This document shows, one piece after another, positions 21,448-30,727 of a DNA stretch of 64,000 nucleotides. The position numbers were made by a program, and so were the translations under genes. Position 1 is the stretch's first letter. Each line of letters begins with the position of its first letter. Location of the stretch: assembly GCA_029204225.1 (NCBI GenBank), contig CM055106.1, forward strand, positions 16,170,022 to 16,234,021. The letters are read 5' to 3'. The stretch comes from Diphasiastrum complanatum. Its lineage: Eukaryota > Streptophyta > Lycopodiopsida > Lycopodiales > Lycopodiaceae. The notes under the pieces are model-generated. The model did not search any database. It saw only the letters and a list, made by a program, of their open reading frames with translations, and had not been told where the DNA came from.

Positions 21448-21699
21448 GATATCGGTACGATGCACGGGTGCACGACTACTCGGGATTATCTTTAGCTCAC
21501 GCACGTGGATCTGATATTGGTACAGATATGCGATATCGGTATGACACGTGGATGGATGACTGCTCTGGATTTTCTCTACCTCTGGCACGTCGCTCCAATA
21601 TTGGTACTGATATGTGATATCGGTATGACACGTGGATGTACGACTGTTCTTGGTTTTCTTTACCTTTGGCGCGTCGATTCGATATTGGTACGGACAAGA
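21448..21699. repeat. Tandem repeat, period 84 bp, 3 copies, in copia leader
   Basis: The phrase GATATCGGTA begins units at 21,448, 21,532 and 21,616. Each unit runs on through CACGTGG-like, a TCTTTA/TCTCTACC pyrimidine stretch and GATATTGGTAC. The second and third units are the most alike. The array lies in the untranslated leader between primer site and gag. Confidence 0.9.
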
Positions 21700-21956
21700 T
21701 GAAAAGTAGAGAGAATATAAAAACTTTTAGAGAGAATATTCTAGATTTTCCACTTTAGCGCGACGGCTATGCCGCCTCCTCTTTGCAAAGATTTCGAAAT
21801 GTGTGATCGTTCAAAAGACAGAGATCAGTATTGTGAAAAGTATGAAGCTTCCTAACTCTGAATGACAGTACTAGACACTATCTAGTGTGATTTGTGGTAC
21901 TCCAAACAGACAAATGAGAGATTTCTTGGCAAACTTCTCACACAAATAGCACTTTC

Positions 21957-22160
21957 CACAACAACTAGGAAGTATTGTTAGAATCTCCCCCACTCAACAG
22001 ATTTTCAATCTGTCTGATGCTGCCCTGGCCTTTTGGATGCCTTTGGGACTGTGCTTTTCACAACAACTAGGAAGTATTGTAAAAAATCTCTCCACTCAAC
22101 AGATTTTCAACTTGTTTGATGCTGCCCTGGTCTTTTTGATGCCTTCGGGACTGTGTCTTC
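21957..22160. repeat. Tandem duplication, period 102 bp, in copia leader
   Basis: CACAACAACTAGGAAGTATT starts both units (21,957 and 22,059). Both run through CACTCAACAGATTTTCAA and GATGCTGCCCTGG to GGGACTGTG. The copies differ at scattered positions, so the duplication is not very recent or was already present in the source element. Confidence 0.9.
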
Positions 22161-22330
22161 ATTTCCCACTGATGATTCTGAGCTCCAAACCTGCAAAATA
22201 CACCAAAGAAGGATTTCTTCCAACAGTTTTTTATCTCTCCAAGCTTTTACCTCCTATGAAGGACTTTCTCACTTCATTGCAGAGCTTGTGACAAGTTGTA
22301 TCCACTGATCAGGCACGCAGGACTATTGCT

Positions 22331-22342
22331 GCTCTGATACCA
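22331..22342 (-). promoter_or_regulatory. Primer binding site of minus-strand copia
   Basis: On the minus strand TGGTATCAGAGC directly follows the end of the 5' LTR with no spacer, complementary to the 3' end of initiator-Met tRNA. Confidence 0.93.
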
Positions 22343-22592
22343 TGTCAAGAATTAGATATGCAACATCAAGCAATCACCACAAGAAGGCGGAAGAAGAATA
22401 CGCACTGTCACTCTATCACACTAACTTATACAGAATGTAAAATGTACAAATAAATCATGAACCTCTGATAGAGAGAAAAAACCTATGAGTAGACTAATAG
22501 ACTAGCCTACGGCTAATGACAGTTGGTCACAACTGTCAACATTAATGTACCTCGTAAACAGTAACAATGAAGTTTATCATTGATTTCTAACA
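22343..22592 (-). repeat. 5' LTR of minus-strand copia (250 bp)
   Basis: On the minus strand it starts TGTTAGAAATC and ends TTCTTGACA, directly before the primer site. No partner LTR remains because the 3' end of the element is gone, so the outer edge rests on the TGTTAG start and on the abrupt change to gag text of another copia at 22,593. Confidence 0.82.
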
Positions 22593-22789
22593 AAATGAGG
22601 GGCCATTCTGGTTCTTTTGTGGAATGTTGCAGCTTCATTAGGTGTAGCAAGTTTTTCTTCAGCTCCACTCACAATATTCGTTACATTTTGTAGAATCAAC
22701 AATGATTCCATTCAAATCTTCCACATTGCATAATTGGAAGATGTTAATCTCTCACTGTGCTCTAAGAAATGTGAACCCGATGAAGACAT
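22593..22789 (-). pseudogene. Copia gag N-terminus, cut by insertion of another copia
   Basis: From ATG at 22,787-22,789 the minus strand reads ERLTSSNYAMWK, a TGA, then MESLLILQNV and NIVSGAEEKLATP, the start of a copia gag of the same lineage as the intact element at 29,235. The text stops at 22,593, where the 5' LTR of the copia at 17,812-22,592 begins. The rest of this gag-pol is not recognisable elsewhere in the window. Confidence 0.8.
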
Positions 22790-23546
22790 CTTCTTGGTGA
22801 GAAATTCTAGTAATGATAAAAAATGGAGTTGAAAGGATGTTGCTTGCTATCTCAATCTAGGATCTAACACAGATGTTGATCCACCCTATGAAATCTAGCA
22901 ATAGATGTGAGAACAAATTCTCAATACTAAAAATCAATCTATCTTGAATTTGGACCTTGCTTCAGTCACAAAAGAAGAAGCACATGCAAGCAAGAAGTCT
23001 ATCTCTCCCATGAGTTTCAATGTACTGATAAACTCTCTAGGAACTTACTTTCAACTCAAACACAGTAATATGTGTGAAATGAAAAGTCTAAGACCTCATA
23101 ACACTCACTTCTATCCAATTCTACTTGATTGACGATGAAAATCGATGAAAATGGTGAAAAAGACAGATGTGTGCTCACTTTGGCATATTCCATGAGTTGA
23201 GTACCCTCTCAAACTCTCTGATTGCCTAAAACTCTTCTAAAAACAAATCAAATCGATTTAGAAACAAGAGAAACACATTCTACTCTCCAATACATATCCA
23301 ACAAGCTATAGAACATCAAATTTGGATCATTCCTTGAGAAGTAGCACTCATTAATGAGGGCTGATTTCACACCTGTGAGCTCTCTGTCCGTACAGAGCTC
23401 CGCTGGATCAGATCAGCCTTGATTTGATCCACTTATGGTCCACCGATTGCTTGTTTCTCAACGAGTTTGAATCCTTCTCCAAAATCCGAGTTCTTGCAAG
23501 CAAAAACACTGATGATGTATACACCCTCACCTCTTCAAAGCATGAA
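22790..23546 (-). other. Untranslated leader of the older minus-strand copia
   Basis: About 760 bp between primer site and gag start, with no gene. This is similar in length to the 799-bp leader of the intact element at 29,235. Confidence 0.65.
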
Positions 23547-23558
23547 GCTCTGATACCA
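23547..23558 (-). promoter_or_regulatory. Primer binding site of the older minus-strand copia
   Basis: On the minus strand TGGTATCAGAGC abuts the end of the LTR at 23,559. Confidence 0.92.
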
Positions 23559-24282
23559 TGTGAAGTTTTTAGCACATGTGAACTTCACCACGCACCCTAC
23601 AGGATCTTACTGAGGTGTTGTGATTGCACAATATTGATCAAAGAACAGTATGCTTGAAAAATCTAAGGCAAGAGCACAATGGCATACATTTGATGAAAAA
23701 AATCTAACTCTTCACTATGAGAAAATGAATGTCAGAAATAATTCTAAGTGTTCAACATGGAAAAAAGAAGCTGCTCTCGAGTAGAGAGAGAAAATCATAC
23801 ATAAAAAACTCGGGTAGAGAGAGAATGAGTCTGAAACACCAAAATCTCAATATTCACAGTATGGCAAAACATGCCCAACTTTCCCTACATGAGAGAGACT
23901 CGAATTCCTACAGTGGAGTTGCATGGAAAGTCCACTTAACTGAACTAATTCACCTACCAGAGATCCACATGTGTAACTGCATGCATGTATGGTGCATGTA
24001 CTGCATGTCAACTCATAAAATTGCCTAGACATGTGTAGATCACAGAAACTACTTTGCATGTTGCATGCACTAATTGCATGTGGCTTGCATGCATACAGTA
24101 AGACTTCGCATGCTATCTAAACATCTGCATGTCATCATAATTGAACCTATCTAACTCAAATCCGAGCTACACTAGAAGGATATGTGCTCAATTCACACTC
24201 CTTATATGTAAAACATGAAATCTAGTGGAAATCATCATGGACATGACCCCAAACTTGAGATAGGAAGATAATATTTTAATAA
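23559..24282 (-). repeat. 5' LTR of older minus-strand copia, inverted to 24,848-25,578
   Basis: On the minus strand it ends CACATGTGCTAAAAACTTCACA before the primer site, allowing for one palindromic base change against the partner. Its far end matches the partner up to TTATTAAAATATT, after which the first 8 or so bases (TGTGAAGA) are missing or altered. Comparing a 300-bp part with the partner at 24,848-25,578, 6 of 99 translated codons differ. The pair therefore forms a near-perfect inverted repeat. Confidence 0.9.
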
Positions 24283-24289
24283 AGAGTCT

Positions 24290-24835
24290 TGAGGTATATA
24301 TCTTCTACCTTGAATTATGGACTATACTATGAAGGAGAAGATCTGACTTTGCTTTTTTAGATTCAAATTTTGCAGGAGACAGATTGGATAGGAAATCCAC
24401 AAGTGCTTACACTATATTTCTTGGAGAAAATATGGTTTCTTGGTTGTCAAAGAAACATGCAATTATTTCTTTATCATCTTGTTAAGCTGAATACAAATCT
24501 CTTACAACCACAACAAAGGAGATTTTATGGATCAAAAGGCTACTTTTGGAGCTTAAGTGTTATGCAGATGAAGATTTACCAATTATGAAGAATGACAACA
24601 TTTCTGCTCAGGCTCTTGCAAATAATCCATTCTTTCATGCAAGGAGCAAGCATATTGAAGTGGCTTATCATTTTGTAAGAGAAAAAGTCATTGGAAGAGA
24701 GATCTCATTGGAGCATGTTTCATCTTCAGATTGTGTTGCAGATCTTCTCACCAAGCCTCTACTCAAGAATGTCTTTATGAAGATGAGGTCTAACCTTGGC
24801 CTAATCTCAAAATCTATGTTGATAGGAACATAAAT
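24290..24835 (+). pseudogene. Copia RNase H, plus strand, truncated at its start
   Basis: The plus strand reads LNYGLYYEGEDL at about 24,310, SNFAGDRLDRKSTSAYTIFL, VSWLSKKHAIISLSS, KEILWIKRLLLEL, NDNISAQALANNPFFHARSKH and DCVADLLTKPL, ending with LGLISKSM near 24,825. These are the RNase H blocks in order and in one lineage with the intact copia at 29,235. A stop lies just after ISLSS near the catalytic Glu, and frameshifts occur near 24,345 and 24,540. It starts a few bases from the end of the inverted LTR on its left. Confidence 0.88.
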
Positions 24836-24837
24836 TT

Positions 24838-24847
24838 TAAGGAGGAG
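24838..24847 (+). promoter_or_regulatory. Polypurine tract of plus-strand copia remnant
   Basis: AAGGAGGAG lies between the end of pol and the TGTGAAGA start of the 3' LTR. Confidence 0.82.
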
Positions 24848-25578
24848 TGTGAAGATTATTAAAATATTATCTTCCTATCTCGAGTTTGGGGTCATGTCCA
24901 TGATGATTTCCACTAGATTTCATGTTCTACATATAAGGAGTGTGAATTGAGCACATATCCTTCTAGTGTAGCTCGGATTTGAGTTAGATAGGTTCAATTA
25001 TGATGACATGCAGATGTTTAGATAGCATGCAAAGTCTTCTTGTATGCATGCCAGCCACATGCAATCAGTGCATGCAACATGCAAAGTAATTTCTGTGATC
25101 TACACATGTCTAGGCAATTTTATGAGTTGACATGCAGTACATGCACCATACATGCATGCAGTTACACATGTGGATCTCTGGTAGGTGAATTAGTTCAGTT
25201 AAGTGGACTTTCCATGCAACTCCACTGTAGGAATTCAAGTCTCTCTCATGTAGGGAAAGCTGGGCATGTTTTGCCATATTGTGAATATTGAGATTTTGGT
25301 GTTTTGGACTCATTCTCTCTCTACCCGAGTTTTCTATGTATGATTTTCTCTCTCTGCTTGAGAGCAGCTTCCTTTTCCCATACTGAACACTTAGAATTAT
25401 TTCTGACATTCATTTCTCATAGTGAAGAGTTAGATTTTTTTCATCAGATGTATGCCATTGTGCTCTTGCCTTAGATTTTTCAAGCATACTGTTTTTTGAT
25501 CAATCTTGTGCAATCACAACACCTCAATAAGATCCTGTAGGGTGTGTGGTGAAGTTCACACGTGCTAAAAACTTCACA
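24848..25578 (+). repeat. 3' LTR of plus-strand copia remnant (731 bp)
   Basis: It starts TGTGAAGATTATT and ends AAAACTTCACA, with matching terminal TGTGAAG/CTTCACA. It is the inverted partner of 23,559-24,282. It contains TTCACACGTG near its end (25,555-25,564). The next five bases are AAAAT; no left partner is available. Confidence 0.9.
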
Positions 25579-26067
25579 AAAATCTCCCAACTATGAAATT
25601 TTTTTTTTAGATTTCATAGCCAATGAATGAATCAGCATGAAAACGTTTCAAATATCGAGTTGGCGGGTGATGTTTGGCTCCAAACAACCAAACCTAGTGT
25701 ATACCCGCCCAACATTAGTTAAAAAAGAATAGAAACACGTGTATTGAAGGAAGAAAACAAAACATCTTTTTTTGAAAACTTTATAGAAATTAGACTAGAT
25801 TTGATAAAAATGAATGGCGCCAACCAAGCCTCAAATGCTCTCACATTTAGAACACAAAGACATCTACAACTTTTAAGTTTAGTAGAGCAATAATTAAAGA
25901 ACAAAAGATCCAAGGTCATGCTATAAGTGGTAAGTAAGTGAAGAGTTCATTTTTTCACCTTGAGGTCAAATGAGCACGTAGAAGAGAAAAGAAAAATTGA
26001 TTTGCACAACCAAGAGAAGTGGAAAGTTTGAAGGTGAAGACATTCATGGATTCAAATTAAGGGGGAG
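25579..26067. other. Degenerate sequence upstream of an LTR-like segment
   Basis: No gene. The last bases, TTAAGGGGGAG at 26,057-26,067, look like a copia polypurine tract, so the preceding few hundred bases may be a worn copia end, but I could not read RNase H in it. Confidence 0.4.
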
Positions 26068-26893
26068 TGTAGATTATTCTCCTACTAATCAACTAATCGA
26101 TTTTTAATCTTTATCCAACTGATTTTCCATATTAGCAATTTTTCTTCGTGTTTCTACACAGTTTGCAGAACTACTTGGAAATGGCTCAGTGATTATTGTC
26201 GCTTCAACCACAACTACATACTTCGGCCACTTCGAAGACTTCGGACACTATGGGTTTTTGCATTTGTCACATTTTTTGGCTGTCGCATATTTTAGAAAAA
26301 TGCGAACTATGCGACAAATAGTTCATTTTTGTAGAGTGACAATTAACATTCCATTCGGAATTGAAGCCACCGACTTGCATTAATTTATCAACAAGAGAAT
26401 TTCCGAGAAGTCCTAACTAGACGAATGCCAACACATAACAGCCAATTGGATGACGCAATTGACAACCTAATTTCTTAGTATAAATAGTTGATCATACTTC
26501 TACGTTCAATGAGATCAATCTCAAGCAATAGTTAGCATCTCTCTCAAGCTTTCAAGCTTGAACACTCTTGAGCATTCTAGCTCAGTTTTTAGAGTTGATT
26601 TAGAGTTTGCTATTGCGCTTAATGCTTATTAGCAGAAGTTCTTAATTCAGACATATTCTCAGTTACTCAGAGATAGCTTAGAGTACGCGGTTTCGATCTG
26701 CAATCTACTTGTGCTCATTTGCATTCTGATTTGTTTTTCTTACTGAATCAATCAATCTTCATATTGCATTCAATATATGTCAGTATGTATGCCTCTTTGT
26801 AATACTTTGTATCTGATAATTCAATGCTTTATGTTTGGCTACGTAATCACTTAGTTGCTAGCGATTTCAAAGTTAGTTACTAAAGGTTGAACA
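26068..26893 (+). repeat. Probable copia-type LTR, outer end uncertain
   Basis: It begins TGTAGATTATTCTCC directly after a polypurine tract (AAGGGGGAG). It has a TATA-like AGTATAAATAG at about 26,477-26,487. The same arrangement is seen at 54,089 after the copia RNase H there. No partner copy was found. The end at 26,893 (GTTGAACA) is only a candidate. Confidence 0.45.
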
Positions 26894-28249
26894 TGATTTT
26901 TATCACTACCTTTTGTTCAAGATTGATAGGCATAATCATGCACATGAAAGAAGGTTCATTCCGCTGTGTTCGATGTAGCTGTCTACATACTTTGACTTTG
27001 TCGAATTGCTTTCTCTCATCTCATCACTTCTTTCTAACAATTTTGATGTTTTTAAATCATTTTTTACTCTTTTTTTTGTTGAAGTTAGAGTATTCGGTTG
27101 ATAAAGTTGCAGCAGGCATTGTGCACAATAGTGGATTCATCTCCATAGAATATATTCACAAGTGGTTTGCCCTGAAACTATCAGCTACTTCTAGTTTGAA
27201 TCTAATTAAAACATTCCTAAGCCGAACTATCATCCTTTTAGATGGGTTACTCTTTAACTAATTGCTATGTGATATACATAATCAAAACTATGAGTTCTAG
27301 TTTATATGAGTTGTTCTAACCTAATCTACCTACCACTAAATTGGCCTAGACTATTTTTTAGGATATGCTATCTAAGTTAGCTAGCATATTTGTACATCGC
27401 CTAGACTATTCTTCGACACTACATTTACCGCAATCTAATGGAATTATCATATATGACCTACTTGTCTAGGATCTATTCAACTTAGTTTAAAAGCAAATTA
27501 CTTACTCGATGCTACTCCTATGTAACCTATCATTGTTTCCTAACTGGATCGATGATAAATGGATCTAATTTTACATGAAGTGGGTGAGGACTAGATTAAA
27601 ACTTGTTTTTCATCCTACAACTGAATGTCAATATCATAGTAGCATCTCAACCAGCTACCATTGATGGGTATATCTAACAATTGGCCTTGAACATTAGTAA
27701 GTATTAGTACAATGATTGAGCCTAATCTCAACTACCATATAGGGTCAAGAAATTGTAATTCCACTCTATGTGCTCTGGCGTTATAAAAAAAGTGCCAATT
27801 CAACTTTCTTGAGATTCTTGGTCTTTATATTTCCATTGTGTCTCCACTTGGAAGACTCGTTGGTGTTTAATTGCTTAGTGATGGCTACTCTCAAACTTGG
27901 TACAGCAAATTTGGTGGGAATTACTATCTCCCGACGATACACAACATTTTAAATGGAGTGTGTTTTGTGCTTACTTTAAATGTAGTCTTGAAAGTCCATA
28001 AGACAACACAGAGCTTATGTTTCCAATTTGAGCAAGTCACCTCCACCGTTTTTGTGATGACAGTACAAAGCACCTACTTGATGATTTAGCTTGTCCATTA
28101 TAGAGCACACAATATGGCATGCTCTTTCAATAGACTACCAAGTAGAAAGATAACAAGTGAGTAGTAGTTTATGTTATGTACCATAATTATATGACCTTGA
28201 GGTGATGACCTCACCATGAGGGAGAATACTAGGTTGACATTATTGGCAT
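26894..28249. other. Unassigned AT-rich stretch
   Basis: No supported feature. Short open frames at 26,887-27,261 and 27,770-28,089 show no recognisable motif and are probably chance. Confidence 0.45.
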
Positions 28250-29234
28250 TGTTAGTGCCACATGTCATCACCTCAGGCTACCTCATGTCACAGATGCAAG
28301 CATGGACCATGCTTGTGGTGGGACTGTAGTGCAGGCATCCCAAAGGGAGCTGAGATCCACGACTTAGCTTCCCAGCTTTCAACTCTTGCCGTCCAAACCC
28401 ACTTGACATACAAGCAGCCAACTCGCCAACAACGATCAAACTTAACCAACTTGAAGTTCGGAAACCAACATTGAAATCCAACCTGGTGCCATGCCAGATC
28501 GGGGGTCTCGATGTGGGTGACTTCCCTCCAAGCAAGCTGCCCGACATACATCAAACTTAACTAACTCGAAGCTTTGTTACAAACGAGTAACATCCACTCC
28601 AAGCAAGTCGTCTGACTCATAGACTTAACCAACTCAAAGCTTTGTCATGAGTGCTGAAGCCAACCTGGATAGCCATAAATCCACCCAAGCAAGTCATCCA
28701 ACTTAGCCGACAGGTTAGAGCTCGTTCTCCAAGAGCTTAACCCATTAACGTTCATGCAAGGAACACTCAGAACCACAAGTCGTGACAGATATGAAGACAA
28801 CCAGTTCATGGACCGAATGGTTCCGATAGCATACCAATCGCGGGCATCTCAGACCGAATGGTCTCGACGACATATCGCTGGCGTCCTGGGATACGACCCT
28901 CAACTATGTGCCAGATTAAAAAGTTTGAAGCGGCCTTACAACTGGCGCTTTTATCGAACACTGAAACCCAGAAGGTAATCAAAGTCAGTTTGAGAAAAAT
29001 CCCACTTTATTAATAAATCTAATAAGGTTACATTTCAAGTGTGTGACCCGGACCCTAGTCTCCGAGGTGCTGGCATGCCAAGGCAGGCGCCAGGACAACA
29101 TTCCAGCAAGGGGAGCTGAGCTCACCCTGAGTCGCAACCTGCATCCCCCTATAGTTTTGGTGGGATTCGCCACCTCCCCTTATACCAAGTGCTCGCCAAG
29201 CTGGTAAAGCACATTTTCTCTCTCTAGAATTTAT
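28250..29234 (+). repeat. Tat/Athila-like gypsy LTR, left part (split by copia insertion)
   Basis: This stretch has a higher GC content than its surroundings. It ends with a TATA-type stretch (CCCCTTATACC at about 29,177-29,187) and GCACATTTTCTCTCTCTAG, a combination often seen in plant Tat/Athila LTRs. It is cut by the copia at 29,235 and appears to resume at 35,389, leading to tRNA-Asp-like primer sites at about 35,505-35,570. The left boundary is a guess (28,171-28,262), as no second LTR is present. Confidence 0.4.
29230..29234 (+). repeat. Left target-site duplication (TTTAT)
   Basis: TTTAT directly before the LTR start, identical to 35,389-35,393. Confidence 0.93.
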
Positions 29235-29916
29235 TGTTAAAAATTCACAATTCTAGCTTGACTAGTTTTGGTCATATGACTTGTAAATAGTTGGATGGTC
29301 ATGATGTGGCTTGTCACACGTGCCAAATAGCATAGGATTCCATTCATAAGGATGTTCTCAAGTAGACCTAAGTGTTAGAACCTTTGGAATGAGTCCAAAT
29401 TATGCTTAGATACAAGGGAGAAAAAATAGGAGCTATTTTTGGTAATTTTTGCATTGTTGAGGGATCTCCAAGATTCCAACCCTAACTTGGTAGGGATGAA
29501 AGATCCACCAAAATTAGCATTAGGGATAGGTTTAGGGCTACTCATACCTGCCCAAAACCGTGATGGATCATGTATATATAGGTGATGATATCTCACCAAA
29601 ATCAATCAAGCAATTTCATGTTTTTTCTCTCATAATGGTGCAATTGCTCTCTATGTTCATAATTGTTTGAGTACTTGTGATTACTAATGATTATAGGATT
29701 GAATGTAGGTCTGGTGCACAGTACTCAGACTGTGGGAGGCCGTACTTTCACACGTGTGAAGCCTTCTTCAAGGATTTGGGCCAATTAGTGAGGTTCAAGC
29801 ATAGATTTTTGATGGATTTTGATGGTTCAACTTGTGCTAATCTTATGAAATCATAATCTATTGTTTCCCTCATCATTTCAAGTGTTTTAGGATCCTTATT
29901 TGCTGTAATTTTTACA
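29235..29916 (+). repeat. 5' LTR of intact copia (682 bp)
   Basis: It starts TGTTAAAAATTC and ends ATTTTTACA before the primer site. It contains a TATATATA box at 29,573-29,580 and the perfect 14-bp palindrome TTCACACGTGTGAA at 29,747-29,760. One 4-bp stretch near 29,563-29,566 is absent from the 3' copy. Confidence 0.96.
29573..29580 (+). promoter_or_regulatory. Probable TATA box of copia LTR promoter
   Basis: TATATATA in mid-LTR, followed by a transcribed-like region of about 330 bp before the primer site. Its position fits the U3/R layout of copia LTRs. The 3' LTR has the same at 35,045-35,052. Confidence 0.6.
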
Positions 29917-29928
29917 TGGTATCAGAGC
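29917..29928 (+). promoter_or_regulatory. Primer binding site of intact copia
   Basis: TGGTATCAGAGC directly after the 5' LTR, complementary to the initiator-Met tRNA end. Confidence 0.96.
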
Positions 29929-30727
29929 CTAAAGGCTGAAATGAGCTAAATCCTTGGTTTTCATTCAAATTGATCACAATTTTTGATCTAAATCTTGTGT
30001 AGATTGGATCTTAGCATCTAGTATTGATTCTAGAACTCAAAGTGAGTCAAATACATTGGAGATTGGTGTTGTGTGACTTCATTTTCAGGTGTTTAGGTGT
30101 CTAAAACCAGAGGCAAAGTTGAATTCAATTCACATTACCAAGATAGCAAGTTTTGCTTGCTCCAAGCATTGATTTCTAAGCAAGTTTTGGAGGTGATTTC
30201 ATAGAGGAGGCTTTCTAGAATTCAAGGAGAGGGAAGATCAGAGTTTTGGGGACTCTTCAAGGCTGTTCTAAGGTGTAGTAGACACATCCTAAAGTGATTT
30301 AGGTTCAGTCCAACCATTGCTTGACTTATGTACCAAATTAGATCAATTTTTCATCAATTTTGATCATTTTTTGCTTGTGATTGGATAGTAGATTGTGTTG
30401 CATCCTCATTAAGTTCCATTTAGATCTTTTACAAGTGATTTTGGAAGTATATTAGGTTGCTGAAATTCACTCTTGATCAGATCATTTGGAAGCTTTAATG
30501 TTCTTTATAGAAAGAGGGGCAATTCTACTAGTATTGTCTACTTCAATCAAGCAAGTGCATTGTTTCTAGTATTCTATGATTTGATTTTGCTAGAGATCAT
30601 TCTTAGATCTTTATAGGAAGTCTATTACTGATCTTTTCAGGTCCCTAAGAAGTGGGATAAGGTAGACATTCAATCAAATCAATAGAAGTAACCTTCATTT
30701 GTGTCAAGTCCTTGATTAGGAGACTAG
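29929..30727 (+). other. Untranslated leader of intact copia
   Basis: 799 bp without a gene between primer site and gag-pol start, probably containing packaging and dimerisation signals that I cannot identify by eye. Confidence 0.7.

Larger units (their letters stand above)
17812..22592 (-). mobile_element. Ty1/copia element, minus strand, 3' end missing
   Basis: The 5' LTR (22,343-22,592), primer site and leader lie at the right, followed leftwards by gag, protease, integrase and RT in copia order. The element stops within the RT/RNase H transition at about 17,812-17,822, where gypsy gag begins; RNase H, polypurine tract and 3' LTR are absent. The flanking 5-mer on the right is AAATG; the left partner is lost. 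It is inserted in the gag of another minus-strand copia, which resumes at 22,593. Confidence 0.9.

Noticed and set aside
21448-21699. CRISPR-like array
   Set aside because: Repeats are 84 bp and contiguous, with no unique spacers of constant length, and the setting is a plant retrotransposon leader.
21497-21702. Open frames made of repeated 28-residue units
   Set aside because: They are the 84-bp tandem repeat (a multiple of three) in the untranslated copia leader; no start context or homologue.
23729-24028. Paired open frames of near-identical sequence at 23,729-24,028 and 25,110-25,409
   Set aside because: They are frames through the two inverted copia LTRs, which are non-coding; their similarity reflects the repeat, not a protein.
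26887-27261. 124-codon plus-strand frame with hydrophobic stretches
   Set aside because: The Phe/Leu-rich text comes from T-rich DNA; no motif, and it lies beside an LTR-like segment.
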